Of a stretch of 24,361 nt of DNA, positions 1 through 8,133 are shown in pieces. The translations under genes and the position numbers were made by a program. Within the stretch, counting starts at the first letter, position 1. Each line of letters begins with the position of its first letter. The stretch lies in NCBI GenBank assembly GCA_046565595.1, contig JBKHYG010000096.1:1-24361 (forward strand), given 5' to 3'. Source of the stretch: JBKHYG01 sp046565595 (GTDB taxonomy: Bacteria > Actinomycetota > AC-67). The notes beneath the pieces were generated by a model. The model ran no database searches, was not told the origin of the DNA, and worked only from the letters and a program-made list of their open reading frames with translations.

Positions 1-47
1 TTCACCTGGACCGCGGGCCCGGTCGTCGCGGTTGGCTGATATGACAG

Positions 48-70
48 GTTCGGCCCAGCCTGGACCGAAC
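48..70. repeat. Imperfect inverted repeat upstream of comEA
   Basis: The arms GTTCGG (48-53) and CCGAAC (65-70) pair perfectly. After one mismatch, CCA/TGG continue the stem around a three-base loop. There is no T-run, so it is not a classical intrinsic terminator. It could end transcription of the gene left of the window or bind a regulator. Bases 1-97 contain short open stretches in all frames, ending at 39, 44 or 76, that could be the tail of an upstream gene, but I cannot identify one. Confidence 0.35.
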
Positions 71-89
71 ACATAGACCGTCGTACGGT
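61..89 (+). promoter_or_regulatory. Putative comEA promoter
   Basis: A -35-like TGGACC (61-66, 4 of 6 to TTGACA) lies 17 nt before TACGGT (84-89), which fits the TANNNT -10 box seen before other genes here. The -10 box ends 8 nt before the ATG at 98, so the transcript would be leaderless or nearly so. The -10 box overlaps a 6-bp palindrome with a 3-nt loop (76-90, GACCGT/ACGGTC), a possible operator. Inference from sequence only. Confidence 0.4.
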
Positions 90-97
90 CCGCTCAG

Positions 98-835
98 ATG
101 CGGTCCGCGCGACACTCGAACCCTCCCCATCCGCCGCCTCGGGGAGGGTTCGTCGTTGGCGTGGAAGCCCCGCAGCCGGGGCCAGGGCCGCCTGACGAGG
201 GTCGCGCTGGACCCCACCCCATCGCGTCGCCGCAGTTGCCGTTCGGGATCAACCGGCTAGAGGCGACCCTGATCGCCGGCCTGGTCGCTCTGGTGCTGAT
301 CGGCGGGGTCCTCGCCTGGGCTCGCAACCGTCCCGTCGCGATCGAACTACCCCAAGCCTCCCCGAGCCCCAGCTTGGCCGCTTCGCCCTCTGCGGTCTTC
401 GTCCATGTGGTCGGAGCCGTCCGGAAGCCAGGGGTCTACAAACTCGCCGAAGGATCTCGTGTCGCGGCCGCGGTCGTCGCGGCCGGCGGGTTCGGTCCGC
501 GAGCCGACCAGCAGGCGATCAACCTCGCGCGCACGGTCTCAGACGGCGAGCAGATCGTCGTTCCACGCAAGGGAGAGGGCCCGCCGCCGGCCGCCTCGGC
601 CCAGGGCGGCAGCCCGAGCGAAACCGGCTCTGAGAGCCGGGGAACGAAGGTGAACATCAACACCGCCGACCAGGCGGAGCTCGAATCGCTGCCAGGGATC
701 GGGCCGACGCTCGCCGGACGCATCATCGACCACCGCACGGCCAACGGTCCCTTCCGGTCGGTCGAGGACCTGATCGAGGTGAGCGGCATCGGTAAGAAGA
801 CGCTCGAGAACCTGCGGCCATACATCACGGTATGA
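98..835 (+). CDS. comEA: ComEA-like competence DNA-binding protein
   Basis: Membrane-anchored double-stranded DNA receptor of natural transformation, which hands DNA to the ComEC channel. The 245-residue product has a Pro/Gly-rich cytoplasmic start, one transmembrane helix (about 55-75) and a Ser/Pro/Ala linker. An SLBB domain follows (about 98-157, VHVVGAVRKPGVY...), then a second linker and a C-terminal helix-hairpin-helix DNA-binding domain (about 184-245). Its two hairpins contain LPGIGPTLAGRI and VSGIGKKTLENL. Start choice is open: ATG 98 sits 8 nt behind a -10 box, whereas GTG 161 has a GGGGAGGG tract 12 nt upstream and would still keep the membrane helix. The stop overlaps the comEC start (ATGA). 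Identity is secure; the start is not. Confidence 0.9.
   Translation: MRSARHSNPPHPPPRGGFVVGVEAPQPGPGPPDEGRAGPHPIASPQLPFGINRLEATLIAGLVALVLIGGVLAWARNRPVAIELPQASPSPSLAASPSAVFVHVVGAVRKPGVYKLAEGSRVAAAVVAAGGFGPRADQQAINLARTVSDGEQIVVPRKGEGPPPAASAQGGSPSETGSESRGTKVNINTADQAELESLPGIGPTLAGRIIDHRTANGPFRSVEDLIEVSGIGKKTLENLRPYITV
117..152. repeat. 12-bp perfect hairpin in the 5' part of comEA
   Basis: Bases 117-128 (CGAACCCTCCCC) are the exact reverse complement of 141-152, with a 12-nt loop. No T-run follows on either strand. If comEA starts at ATG 98, the hairpin lies in the first codons. If it starts at GTG 161, it sequesters the only Shine-Dalgarno-like tract. Either way it could limit comEA translation; alternatively it is a bidirectional transcription barrier. 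Confidence 0.6.
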
Positions 836-3132
836 AGCCTCGGAGCGAGCGAGCTCGGGGCCTGACCGCGGCCTGGTATGTGTTCGCCGTCGGCCTCGGG
901 ATCTCGGGGCTGTTCGCTGTGGTTGGGCGGGTCCTCGTCGCAACGGTGCTTGCCGTCGCGATGCTGGCCGTCAGCCTTCGAGCGAACAGGATGCTGGCGG
1001 TCCTCGCTGTCGGGATCATGGTTGGTGCTGCGCTCAGCGGGATGAGGCTGAGCGGCCTGGATCAGGGCCTCACCGCCCAACTGGCCCAGCGGGCCGCGCT
1101 CGTAGACCTGGTCGGTGAGGTGATCCTTCCGCCTCAGGAACGAGAGGACGAAACCAGGCTGCGTTTCGCCGTCGTCCAGGTGAGCTCCGACGGGACCACC
1201 TATCGAACCTCCGAACGCATCCTGGTTCAGGTCAGAGGCGGATATCCAGCAGGGTTGGGCAGTCGGCTGCTACTCGAGGGCGTCGTCCTCCGGCCAGCTA
1301 TCAGTGACTCGAGTTTCGGCGCGCGCCGATGGCAGGCGATCCACCGGATCAGCGCGCGCACGATGATCGGCGCCGATCAGATCCGCGGCCTAGGCGGATC
1401 TCGCAACCCCCTGCGAAGACTGGCAGCCATCACGAGGGCCAACGCCTCCGAGCTCGCCGAGCGACTGCCGACCCCCGCAGGCGGCCTTCTGCTCGGCATG
1501 ACCATCGGCGACACCAGCCTGCTGCCGGCAGGGGTGCAGGAGGACATGCGGATCGCCGGGCTCACCCATCTCGTAGCCGTATCCGGCTCGAACATCGCGC
1601 TCGTCCTGGCGGCGTTGGCGCTGATCCTGCGAGGGCTGCGCATCACAGGCTGGCCGCGCTACGCGGTCCTGCTGTGCGCCATCGCGTTCATGGCGGTGGT
1701 GACGGCCTTCGAGCCCAGCGTCATCCGCGCCTCGATCATGGCAGCGTTCGTGATCGTCGGGATCATGTTCGGAGCTCGCACCGACGCGATCCATCTGCTC
1801 GGCGTCGCGATCTGCATCGCCTTGGTCGCCGACCCGTTCCTGGCGCTACAGCTGGGCTTCCAGCTCTCGGTCCTCGCGACCCTCGGGCTGCTGACCGTCG
1901 CCAAGAGACTCGCTGACCGCTTCGAGGATCGTCCCATCCTGCTGGCCGCCTCTGCCGCGATCGGTGCGCAGACCGCGACCACGCCTCTGTTGGCGTTGAC
2001 GATGGGAGAGGTATCGCTCGTCGCGATCCCAGCGAACCTGCTCGTAGGAGCACTCGTCGCGCCGGTCACGATCATCGGCTTCGCTTCGATCGCGGTGGGT
2101 GTGTTCACCGATGCAGCGATATGGATCGCTCGAGTCGCCGTGCCTGCTGCGCTGGTGATATCCCACCTTGCTCGTACGCTTGCCGCGATGCCCGGAGCGA
2201 TCGTTGCCGTCCCGGACGGAGTCGCGGGGATGATCCTCATCCTCGCCAGCGTCGCGACCTTGCTCGCCCTAGGGGCCGGGCGTGCCAGGGTCTCGAGAGC
2301 TACCGCCCTAGCGCTGGTCTTGCTGATCCCGGCTGCTGGCGGCGTCTTCGCGGCATGTTCGAAGCCGCCGCCCCTGGTCGGCTTGACGGTGACGATGCTC
2401 GATGTCGGCCAAGGCGATGCGATCCTGGTCACCCTCGGCCAGAACGCGATGCTGGTCGACGGTGGCGATGATGCCAAGGGCTTGTCCCGGATGCTGCGTC
2501 GCAGAGGCATCGATTCGCTCGACTACATGGTCATCACCCATCCGCACGACGATCACATCTCTGGCCTCGCAGAGATCATCGACCGAGCCAGGGTTGGGCG
2601 GATACTCGATCCGGGTCTAGATGCACCCCTGCCGGACTACCAGCGGATCTTGAAGGTCCGGCGGCAACGCGGCATCCCCTACGAGATCGCGCGCACAGGT
2701 CAGAGGTATCCGTTCGGAGATGCGACCATCGAGATCCTTTGGCCCTCTGATCCGCTGTTGCAAGGCACCGACTCTGACCTGAACGAGAACTCGATCGTGA
2801 TGCGCATCGACTACGGCACTGATTGCGTGTTGCTCGCCGGCGAGACGCAGGAACTCTCGCAGCGGCTGCTGTTGCAGCGGTTCCCAGACCGGCTGCGATG
2901 TGAGGTCTTGAAGGTGAGTCATCACGGTTCGGCTCGGATGGAACCCGACTTCTATCGGGCCACCCAGGCTCAGATCGCGATGATCCCGGTGGGCCGCAAC
3001 GGCTATGGACACCCGGCGGGCAGTACCCTCGTCGCTCTCGAAGGGATGCGGGTCCTGCGCAGCGACCAGCACGGTGTCGTCGAGGTTGCACTCGACGGGC
3101 GCGACGGGATCAGTTGGCGGACCGAACGGTAG
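832..3132 (+). CDS. comEC: ComEC/Rec2 competence channel protein
   Basis: Polytopic inner-membrane protein proposed to carry single-stranded DNA into the cytoplasm during transformation. The 766-residue length is normal. The order is N-terminal membrane helices, a DUF4131/OB-like region (about 85-170), and the Competence domain (about 205-500) with the family signatures LLLGMTIGD, HLVAVSGSN and PSVIRASIMA. A metallo-beta-lactamase-like domain follows (about 515-766) with MLDVGQGDAILV, LVDGGDD, the metal motif THPHDDH (569-575) and SHHGS (696-700). The metal-binding residues look intact, suggesting an active nuclease-like domain. The start codon overlaps the comEA stop by 4 nt (ATGA), so translation is probably coupled. 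Known pilus genes of competence are not in the window. Confidence 0.95.
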   Translation: MKPRSERARGLTAAWYVFAVGLGISGLFAVVGRVLVATVLAVAMLAVSLRANRMLAVLAVGIMVGAALSGMRLSGLDQGLTAQLAQRAALVDLVGEVILPPQEREDETRLRFAVVQVSSDGTTYRTSERILVQVRGGYPAGLGSRLLLEGVVLRPAISDSSFGARRWQAIHRISARTMIGADQIRGLGGSRNPLRRLAAITRANASELAERLPTPAGGLLLGMTIGDTSLLPAGVQEDMRIAGLTHLVAVSGSNIALVLAALALILRGLRITGWPRYAVLLCAIAFMAVVTAFEPSVIRASIMAAFVIVGIMFGARTDAIHLLGVAICIALVADPFLALQLGFQLSVLATLGLLTVAKRLADRFEDRPILLAASAAIGAQTATTPLLALTMGEVSLVAIPANLLVGALVAPVTIIGFASIAVGVFTDAAIWIARVAVPAALVISHLARTLAAMPGAIVAVPDGVAGMILILASVATLLALGAGRARVSRATALALVLLIPAAGGVFAACSKPPPLVGLTVTMLDVGQGDAILVTLGQNAMLVDGGDDAKGLSRMLRRRGIDSLDYMVITHPHDDHISGLAEIIDRARVGRILDPGLDAPLPDYQRILKVRRQRGIPYEIARTGQRYPFGDATIEILWPSDPLLQGTDSDLNENSIVMRIDYGTDCVLLAGETQELSQRLLLQRFPDRLRCEVLKVSHHGSARMEPDFYRATQAQIAMIPVGRNGYGHPAGSTLVALEGMRVLRSDQHGVVEVALDGRDGISWRTER

Positions 3133-3175
3133 TACCGCTTGTTGGATGGTCCCGCGGCCCGGATGGCCCCGACGG

Positions 3176-3181
3176 TAGGGT
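3176..3181 (+). promoter_or_regulatory. -10 box of a leaderless holA promoter
   Basis: TAGGGT ends exactly 6 nt before the GTG start of holA, matching the TANNNT-N6-start pattern of hrcA, the 15200 gene and recO. No convincing -35 hexamer is seen at 16-18 nt. It suggests holA has its own promoter despite following comEC by 55 nt. Confidence 0.5.
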
Positions 3182-3187
3182 GTCGGC

Positions 3188-4150
3188 GTGCGCGCGCTGA
3201 CGGTCATCATGGGCGACTCGGAGTTCCTGGTCGACGAGGAATACAAGCGTGTTCGGGACCATCTCCTCGGATCCGGCCAGACCCTCGAAGAGGTTTCCGC
3301 CGACGATGACGAAGCCGTCGCGAACGCGCTCGACACTCCAAGCCTGTTCGGAGGCGGTCGTCTGATCGCGTTACGCGGCAACGCCACCGCTCTAGATGCA
3401 CACAAGGATCGGCTGATCCGGTTCGCTGAGGACCCGATCCCCGACACCTCGGTCGTGGTTGTAACCTGGGGAGCGCAGAAGCTGAAGAAGGCGCTGGGCA
3501 CTAGGGCTGAGATCTTCGAGGTCCAGGCACCGAAGCCTTGGGAGACCGCTGCTTGGCTGGTCAAGCACGCCAAGGGGAAGAAGCGTCCGATCACCGGCGA
3601 AGCCGCTGAACTGCTCGTGGAACTGCTCGGCAGTGACCTGCGTGAATTGGCGTCCGCCTACGACCAGTTGAGCCTTGGCGTCAAGGGCTCGATCGACGCA
3701 GCTACGGTCACCGCCAGTTTCCGAGGCGGTCAAGGGTCGGCGCTGTACACCTTCCTGGATGCCGTCCTCCTGCGCGATCGGGCCTCGTCCCTGCAGCACC
3801 TGCAGTCCCTGATGGCAGCTGGAGATCACCCGCTGGTCGTGCATGCGGCGCTGGTCAAACAGTTCCGCGCCCTGGCAGCCTGCGCCGGACAGGACCGCAA
3901 TTCGAGGCCCAGCGCCAAAGAGCTAGATGTTGCCCAGGGTTACATCAACCGGGCAGGCAAGCATGAGCGACGCTGGGATAACGACTCCATCAGGCGAGCC
4001 CTGGTAGCCCTGGCTGAAGCCGATCTGGCTTTGAAGGGTGGATTCGACGGAGAAGACGCTCCGCCGGAACTGATCATCGAACTGCTGGTTATCGAACTGA
4101 CCGCGTCCCGCGAGGAGCGGGCGAGCCTCAGGCCTGCTTCGCGGCGTTGA
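3188..4150 (+). CDS. holA: DNA polymerase III subunit delta
   Basis: Clamp-loader delta subunit, which opens the beta sliding clamp during replication. The 320-residue size fits the family. The N-terminal part has the HolA pattern (TVIMGDSEFLVDEE, then a FGGGRLIALRG strand and VVVTWGAQKLKKAL). The middle carries ITGEAAELLVELLGSDLRELASAYDQLSL, typical of the AAA+ lid. The C-terminal collar region contains HPLVVHAALVKQFRAL. It starts with GTG, 6 nt after a -10 box and without a Shine-Dalgarno sequence. The comEC-holA-rpsT order is conserved in actinobacteria. Its 3' end overlaps the convergent rpsT by 23 nt. Confidence 0.92.
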   Translation: MRALTVIMGDSEFLVDEEYKRVRDHLLGSGQTLEEVSADDDEAVANALDTPSLFGGGRLIALRGNATALDAHKDRLIRFAEDPIPDTSVVVVTWGAQKLKKALGTRAEIFEVQAPKPWETAAWLVKHAKGKKRPITGEAAELLVELLGSDLRELASAYDQLSLGVKGSIDAATVTASFRGGQGSALYTFLDAVLLRDRASSLQHLQSLMAAGDHPLVVHAALVKQFRALAACAGQDRNSRPSAKELDVAQGYINRAGKHERRWDNDSIRRALVALAEADLALKGGFDGEDAPPELIIELLVIELTASREERASLRPASRR

Positions 4151-4397
4151 GTTCCTTCGTCAGCTTCGACTTGTGGTTCGCAGCGTTGTTCTTGTGAACC
4201 AGACCCTTGGAAGCGGCCTTGTCATAGGCCTGCTTGACCTCTCCCAGCGCCTTGTCAGCGGCATCGAGGTCGCCGGCGGTCAGGGTCTCGCGGAAGCGGC
4301 GACGCAAGGTACGCAGACGCGACCTCTCTGCCACATTGCGGAGACGGGCCTTCTCGTTGGTGAGGATGCGCTTCTTCTGCGACTTGATGTTCGCCAT
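4128..4397 (-). CDS. rpsT: 30S ribosomal protein S20
   Basis: S20 binds 16S rRNA helices 9 and 44 early in 30S assembly. The 89-residue basic product is full length and starts with the family signature MANIKSQKKRILTNEKAR. It continues with a helical Arg/Lys-rich body and KGLVHKNNAANHKSKL near the C-terminus. The ATG lacks a clear Shine-Dalgarno sequence but lies 11 nt behind a TACACT box. It is the only minus-strand gene in the first 17 kb, convergent with holA (overlapping 3' ends) and divergent from lepA. Confidence 0.97.
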   Translation of the reverse strand: MANIKSQKKRILTNEKARLRNVAERSRLRTLRRRFRETLTAGDLDAADKALGEVKQAYDKAASKGLVHKNNAANHKSKLTKELNAAKQA

Positions 4398-4408
4398 ACG
4401 GGGCGCGG

Positions 4409-4414
4409 AGTGTA
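4409..4414 (-). promoter_or_regulatory. -10 box upstream of rpsT
   Basis: On the minus strand TACACT ends 11 nt before the rpsT ATG, so the leader would be only a few bases. The same hexamer stands at the same distance before the HIT gene (10999-11004). The -35 position (CTTTCG or TTTCGC) is weak. Confidence 0.4.
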
Positions 4415-4499
4415 CCAGCGGCCACCCTGTAGCGAAAGACGGAAGATCCGCAGGTCAGAGGTTCTGATAGAGACATCCAACGGCAGGGTTGCGCGCCGC

Positions 4500-4505
4500 T
4501 ATCCT
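4500..4505 (+). promoter_or_regulatory. Possible lepA -10 box
   Basis: TATCCT is the same hexamer as in the glyS promoter, with similar flanks (CCGC or CGGC immediately before it). It lies 47 nt before the lepA ATG, giving a leader of about 40 nt. No good -35 hexamer is visible. Weak call. Confidence 0.25.
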
Positions 4506-4552
4506 TGACGCTCGAGTCCCGCATCCTCCCAGGTCAGCGGACATCTCTTCAC

Positions 4553-6364
4553 ATGACCGACCCCTCTCGCATCCGCAACATCGTCGTGGCCGCCCACATC
4601 GACCACGGCAAATCGACGCTGGCCGACCGCATCCTGCAGGTCTGCGGCGCGGTCAGCGATCGGGAGATGCGCGAGCAGTTCCTCGACTCGATGGATATCG
4701 AACGCGAGCGAGGCATCACGATCAAGGCCGCCGCCGTCCGCCTGAACTACAAGGCCAGGGACGGCCACGACTATGTCATCAACCTGATCGACACCCCGGG
4801 CCATGTCGACTTCAGTTACGAGGTGTCCCGTGCTCTGAACGCCTGCGAGGGCGCCTTGCTGCTGGTCGACGCCACCCAGGGCATCGAAGCCCAGACGCTT
4901 GCGAACCTCCACTTGGCGTTAGAAGCCGACCTCGAGATCATCCCCGTAATCAACAAGATCGACCTGCCGGCCGCCAGTCCCGACAAGGTCGCAGAAGAGA
5001 TCATCGGGGTGCTGGGCTGCTCGCGAGACGAGATCATGGAGGTCTCTGGCAAGACCGGCGCAGGTGTGGTGGATCTGCTGGAAGCGGTGGTCGCCCGCGT
5101 TCCCGCTCCTGGAGGAGAGCGAGACGCTCCGGCTCGAGCGCTCATCTTCGACTCGACCTATGACGCTTTCCGTGGCGTCATCAGCTATGTGCGAGTGGTC
5201 GACGGAACGCTTTCGAAGGATCAGTCGGTCCGGATGATGGCGACCAAGAGCGAGTACGAGATCGACGAGCCCGGCTTCATGATGCCTGCGCGCACGCCGA
5301 CCAAGTCGATGGGTCCCGGAGAGGTCGGGTTCCTGGTCTGCGGAGTCCGCAACATCGCTCATGCGCGTGTCGGCGACACGATCACCGACGCGGCCAACCC
5401 GGCTCCCGAACCGCTGCCCGGGTACCAGGAGGCCCGCCCGATGGTCTTCGCGGGCCTCTTCCCCACCAGCGGCGAGGACTATCCCGATCTGCGGGACGCA
5501 CTGGAGCGGCTGCAGTTGAACGACGCGGCTCTGACCTTCGAGCCCGAGACCTCAGGCGCGTTGGGATTCGGATTCCGCCTGGGTTTCCTCGGCCTTCTGC
5601 ATATGGAGATCACCCGCGAGCGTCTCGAACGCGAATTCGACCTCGATCTGGTCGTCACCGCTCCCAATGTTGCGTACAAGGTGACGCTCACCAACGGCGA
5701 CGAGATCAGCGTCCACAATCCAAGCGAACTGCCTGATTCCGGCTCGATCGCCAGCATCGAAGAGCCCATGGTGAAGGTATTGCTGCTGCTGCCTGCCGAC
5801 ATGGTCGGTCCCGTCATGGACCTGTGCCAGACGAGGCGCGGCACCATGCTCGACATGACCTATCTGTCGACCGACCGGGTCGAGGTGCGCTACGAACTGC
5901 CACTGGGCGAGATCATCTTCGACTTCTTCGACCAACTGAAGAGCCGTACCCGCGGTTACGCCTCGATGGATTACGAGCCCGTCGGCATGAAGCCAGCCAA
6001 CCTGGTTCGCGTGGACATCCTGCTGCACGGCGATCCCGTCGACGCATTCAGCGCGATAGTCCATAAGGACAAGGCCTACGCCTACGGCCGCCGCATGACG
6101 GAGAAGTTGCGCGAACTGATACCGCGGCAGATGTTCGATGTGCCCGTGCAGGCTTCGATAGGCAGCCGGGTCATCGCTCGAGAAACGATCAAAGCCAAAC
6201 GCAAGGATGTGTTGAGCAAGTGCTACGGCGGAGACATCACCCGCAAACGCAAGCTGCTCGAGAAGCAGAAGGAAGGCAAGAAGCGCATGAAGCAGATCGG
6301 CAGCGTCGAAGTGCCGCAGGAAGCTTTCATCGCGGCGCTGCAGGTCTCAGACGAGAACAAGTGA
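4553..6364 (+). CDS. lepA: Elongation factor 4 (LepA)
   Basis: Ribosome-bound GTPase implicated in back-translocation and 30S biogenesis. With ATG 4553 the protein has 603 residues, the usual length, and begins MTDPSRIRNIVVAAHIDHGKSTL. G motifs: AHIDHGKST (G1), the RGITIKAAAV switch region (G2), DTPGHVDF (G3), NKID (G4) and SGKTG (G5). Domains II and III follow, then the LepA-specific C-terminus (ALIPRQMF-type segment ELIPRQMFDVPVQASIG and CYGGDITRKRKLLEKQKEGKKRM). An in-frame TTG at 4505 would add 16 non-conserved residues and is rejected. No Shine-Dalgarno sequence precedes the ATG. The stop overlaps the next gene's GTG by 4 nt. Confidence 0.97.
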   Translation: MTDPSRIRNIVVAAHIDHGKSTLADRILQVCGAVSDREMREQFLDSMDIERERGITIKAAAVRLNYKARDGHDYVINLIDTPGHVDFSYEVSRALNACEGALLLVDATQGIEAQTLANLHLALEADLEIIPVINKIDLPAASPDKVAEEIIGVLGCSRDEIMEVSGKTGAGVVDLLEAVVARVPAPGGERDAPARALIFDSTYDAFRGVISYVRVVDGTLSKDQSVRMMATKSEYEIDEPGFMMPARTPTKSMGPGEVGFLVCGVRNIAHARVGDTITDAANPAPEPLPGYQEARPMVFAGLFPTSGEDYPDLRDALERLQLNDAALTFEPETSGALGFGFRLGFLGLLHMEITRERLEREFDLDLVVTAPNVAYKVTLTNGDEISVHNPSELPDSGSIASIEEPMVKVLLLLPADMVGPVMDLCQTRRGTMLDMTYLSTDRVEVRYELPLGEIIFDFFDQLKSRTRGYASMDYEPVGMKPANLVRVDILLHGDPVDAFSAIVHKDKAYAYGRRMTEKLRELIPRQMFDVPVQASIGSRVIARETIKAKRKDVLSKCYGGDITRKRKLLEKQKEGKKRMKQIGSVEVPQEAFIAALQVSDENK

Positions 6365-6894
6365 GCGAAGCGTCCCTGCAACAGTTGCTGAAGGTGTTGC
6401 GTCAGACACCCGCGAGCGTGCGTGCCGTCCTGGATGGGGTGGACGAAGACTGGGCGGGACTCCGTCCGAGCCCATCGGAGTGGTCGGCCAAGGACATCTT
6501 GTCGCACCTGGTGTTCGGCGAACGGACCGATTGGGTCCCGCGGATCCGCGAGACGCTAGCCACCTCTGGCGAGCCGAGGTGGGCGCCCTTCGATCGGGCC
6601 GCCTCGATAGAACAAGCCGAACTCGGGGTGGCCGAACTCTTGGATACCTTCGACGCGTCACGCCTAGAGAACATCGTGATGGTCGAAGCGCTGCGGCCAT
6701 CGGATCTGGTGCGAACGGCCATCCACCCTGAACTCGGCCGCGTGTCGCTCCGCCAACTCATCGCGACCTGGGCTACTCACGATCTCACCCATGTGGCCCA
6801 GATCTGCGAAGCCCTCGCTGCTAGGAACCGCCAGGCGGTCGGCCCGTGGCGCAGGTACCTGCCGGCACTCGATCGTGAGGTCACCCCGGAGTGA
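6361..6894 (+). CDS. DinB-like four-helix protein
   Basis: 177-residue protein of the DinB/YfiT-like superfamily, four-helix bundles with a three-histidine metal site. Known members include mycothiol- or bacillithiol-dependent transferases and many uncharacterised enzymes. Seen here: a helical start (LQQLLKVLRQTPASVRAVLDGV), a Trp/Ser-rich turn (PSPSEWSAKDILSHLVFGERTDW) with the first histidine, and a C-terminal ATWATHDLTHVAQICEAL with the other two. GTG 6361 overlaps the lepA stop (GTGA), and the stop overlaps hemW in the same way, so it is inside a lepA-hemW operon. Substrate unknown; the metal site is inferred. Confidence 0.75.
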   Translation: MSEASLQQLLKVLRQTPASVRAVLDGVDEDWAGLRPSPSEWSAKDILSHLVFGERTDWVPRIRETLATSGEPRWAPFDRAASIEQAELGVAELLDTFDASRLENIVMVEALRPSDLVRTAIHPELGRVSLRQLIATWATHDLTHVAQICEALAARNRQAVGPWRRYLPALDREVTPE

Positions 6895-8042
6895 GCGTGC
6901 CTTCGCTTCTGGATCTGATCCGCGATGCGCCACGCCTAGGGCTGTATGTGCACATCCCCTTCTGCTCGTCGCTGTGCCCCTACTGCGATTTCGCGGTGGT
7001 GGTCGGCCGCGATGCCGATCATGAGCGCTACATCGATGCGGTGCTGGCAGAGGCGCGCGCTCGCGCCGAGGAACATGCGTGGAATCCGTTCCAGACGGTT
7101 TTCATCGGCGGAGGGACACCTACGCAGATCCCGGCCGAGGCGACCGTCCGGCTGATCCAAGGAGTGCGCGAGATATTCGGGTTCGCCGAGGAGGTCGAAC
7201 TGACGCTGGAGGCCAATCCCGAGAGCGTAGAGCCAGCGGACATCGAGTTGCTCGCTGCGGCAGGCATGAACCGCGTGTCGATCGGCGCGCAGTCCTTCGA
7301 TCCGGAAACCCTTTCGAGATTGGGACGACAACACGGTCCAGACTCGATCGTGCGAGCGGTTGCGGCGGTGCGCGCGGCCGGGATCGCGTCGGTCAACCTG
7401 GACCTCATCTACGGCACCGCCGGAGAGGATGACCGATCCTGGCGGTCCACCCTCGAGCAGGCGCTGAGATTGGAACCCGACCACCTGAGTTGCTACGGGC
7501 TCGGTATCGAAGAACGGACGGTGTTCGGGAAGCGTGCCGAGGCGGGAGAGCAACTCGCCGTCGATGATGACCAGATGGCAGAGCGGTTCGAGGTCACGGT
7601 GGCCGAACTCGAAGCTGCAGGCCTGCGCCAGTACGAGGTTTCCAACTTCGCGCGCCCGGGACACGAGTGCCGACACAACCTTGGCATCTGGTGCGGCGGC
7701 GATTACCTGGGCCTTGGCCTGGGCGCACACTCGCTTCGGGCGGCGCAACGCTGGTGGAACACCCGCAACCTGGGTTCGTATCTGGAGGCGCCATCCGAGG
7801 CTCGGGAAGGCGAAGAGACCCTCGATGCTGACCGTCGAGCAGAAGAGTGGATCACGACCAGGATCCGGCTGCGTGCGGGATTCCCGAAGGCAGTGGCGGA
7901 CACCGTGCTTCCTGACTTCTCGGCTCGCGCCGCGCCGTTGATCGACTCGGGCCTGCTGGAAGAAGCCGCCGGAGGGTATGTGCGTACGACCATCAGGGGC
8001 ATGCTCCTCGAGAACGAGGTCAACCTCCGACTGCTGGCCTGA
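6891..8042 (+). CDS. hemW: HemW-type radical SAM protein
   Basis: Radical SAM protein related to coproporphyrinogen III dehydrogenase; HemW binds haem and is proposed to act as a haem chaperone rather than an oxidase. The 383-residue length fits. The iron-sulfur motif is CSSLCPYCDF (C25, C29, C32 with F34). This CxxxCxxCxF form is typical of HemW, whereas true HemN has a Cys in place of the Phe. Also seen: VFIGGGTPT, ELTLEANPESV, NRVSIGAQSF and LDLIYG, plus the C-terminal HemN_C region. The GTG start overlaps the preceding stop by 4 nt. A 100-bp gap with the CIRCE element follows. The older label hemN would be misleading. Confidence 0.92.
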   Translation: MSVPSLLDLIRDAPRLGLYVHIPFCSSLCPYCDFAVVVGRDADHERYIDAVLAEARARAEEHAWNPFQTVFIGGGTPTQIPAEATVRLIQGVREIFGFAEEVELTLEANPESVEPADIELLAAAGMNRVSIGAQSFDPETLSRLGRQHGPDSIVRAVAAVRAAGIASVNLDLIYGTAGEDDRSWRSTLEQALRLEPDHLSCYGLGIEERTVFGKRAEAGEQLAVDDDQMAERFEVTVAELEAAGLRQYEVSNFARPGHECRHNLGIWCGGDYLGLGLGAHSLRAAQRWWNTRNLGSYLEAPSEAREGEETLDADRRAEEWITTRIRLRAGFPKAVADTVLPDFSARAAPLIDSGLLEEAAGGYVRTTIRGMLLENEVNLRLLA

Positions 8043-8106
8043 CCGCTCGCATGGGGGCCGATCGCGCCGCCTCGAGTACGCTGACCTGCGGAAACCGTGC
8101 TGCGTC

Positions 8107-8133
8107 TTAGCACTCCGATAGGCCGAGTGCTAA
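8107..8133. promoter_or_regulatory. CIRCE operator (HrcA binding site)
   Basis: TTAGCACTC (8107-8115), a 9-nt spacer, then GAGTGCTAA (8125-8133). Both arms match the CIRCE consensus perfectly. The site lies directly upstream of hrcA, so autorepression of the hrcA-dnaJ operon and induction by heat or misfolded protein follow from established HrcA/CIRCE biology. Confidence 0.97.

Noticed and set aside
117..152. Intrinsic (Rho-independent) terminator
   Set aside because: The stem is strong but neither strand has a T-run after it, so it is reported only as an inverted repeat.
1659..2510. A 283-codon minus-strand frame inside comEC
   Set aside because: Ala/Ser/Thr-rich antisense shadow of the Competence domain with no independent start signal.
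4505..4552. Upstream TTG start for lepA
   Set aside because: It adds 16 residues not typical of LepA; MTDPSRIRNIVVAAHIDHGK from ATG 4553 matches the family start.
6220..6360. Upstream start for the DinB-like gene within lepA
   Set aside because: The added residues are Arg/Gln-rich out-of-frame lepA sequence; GTG 6361 gives the usual DinB start and the common 4-nt overlap.
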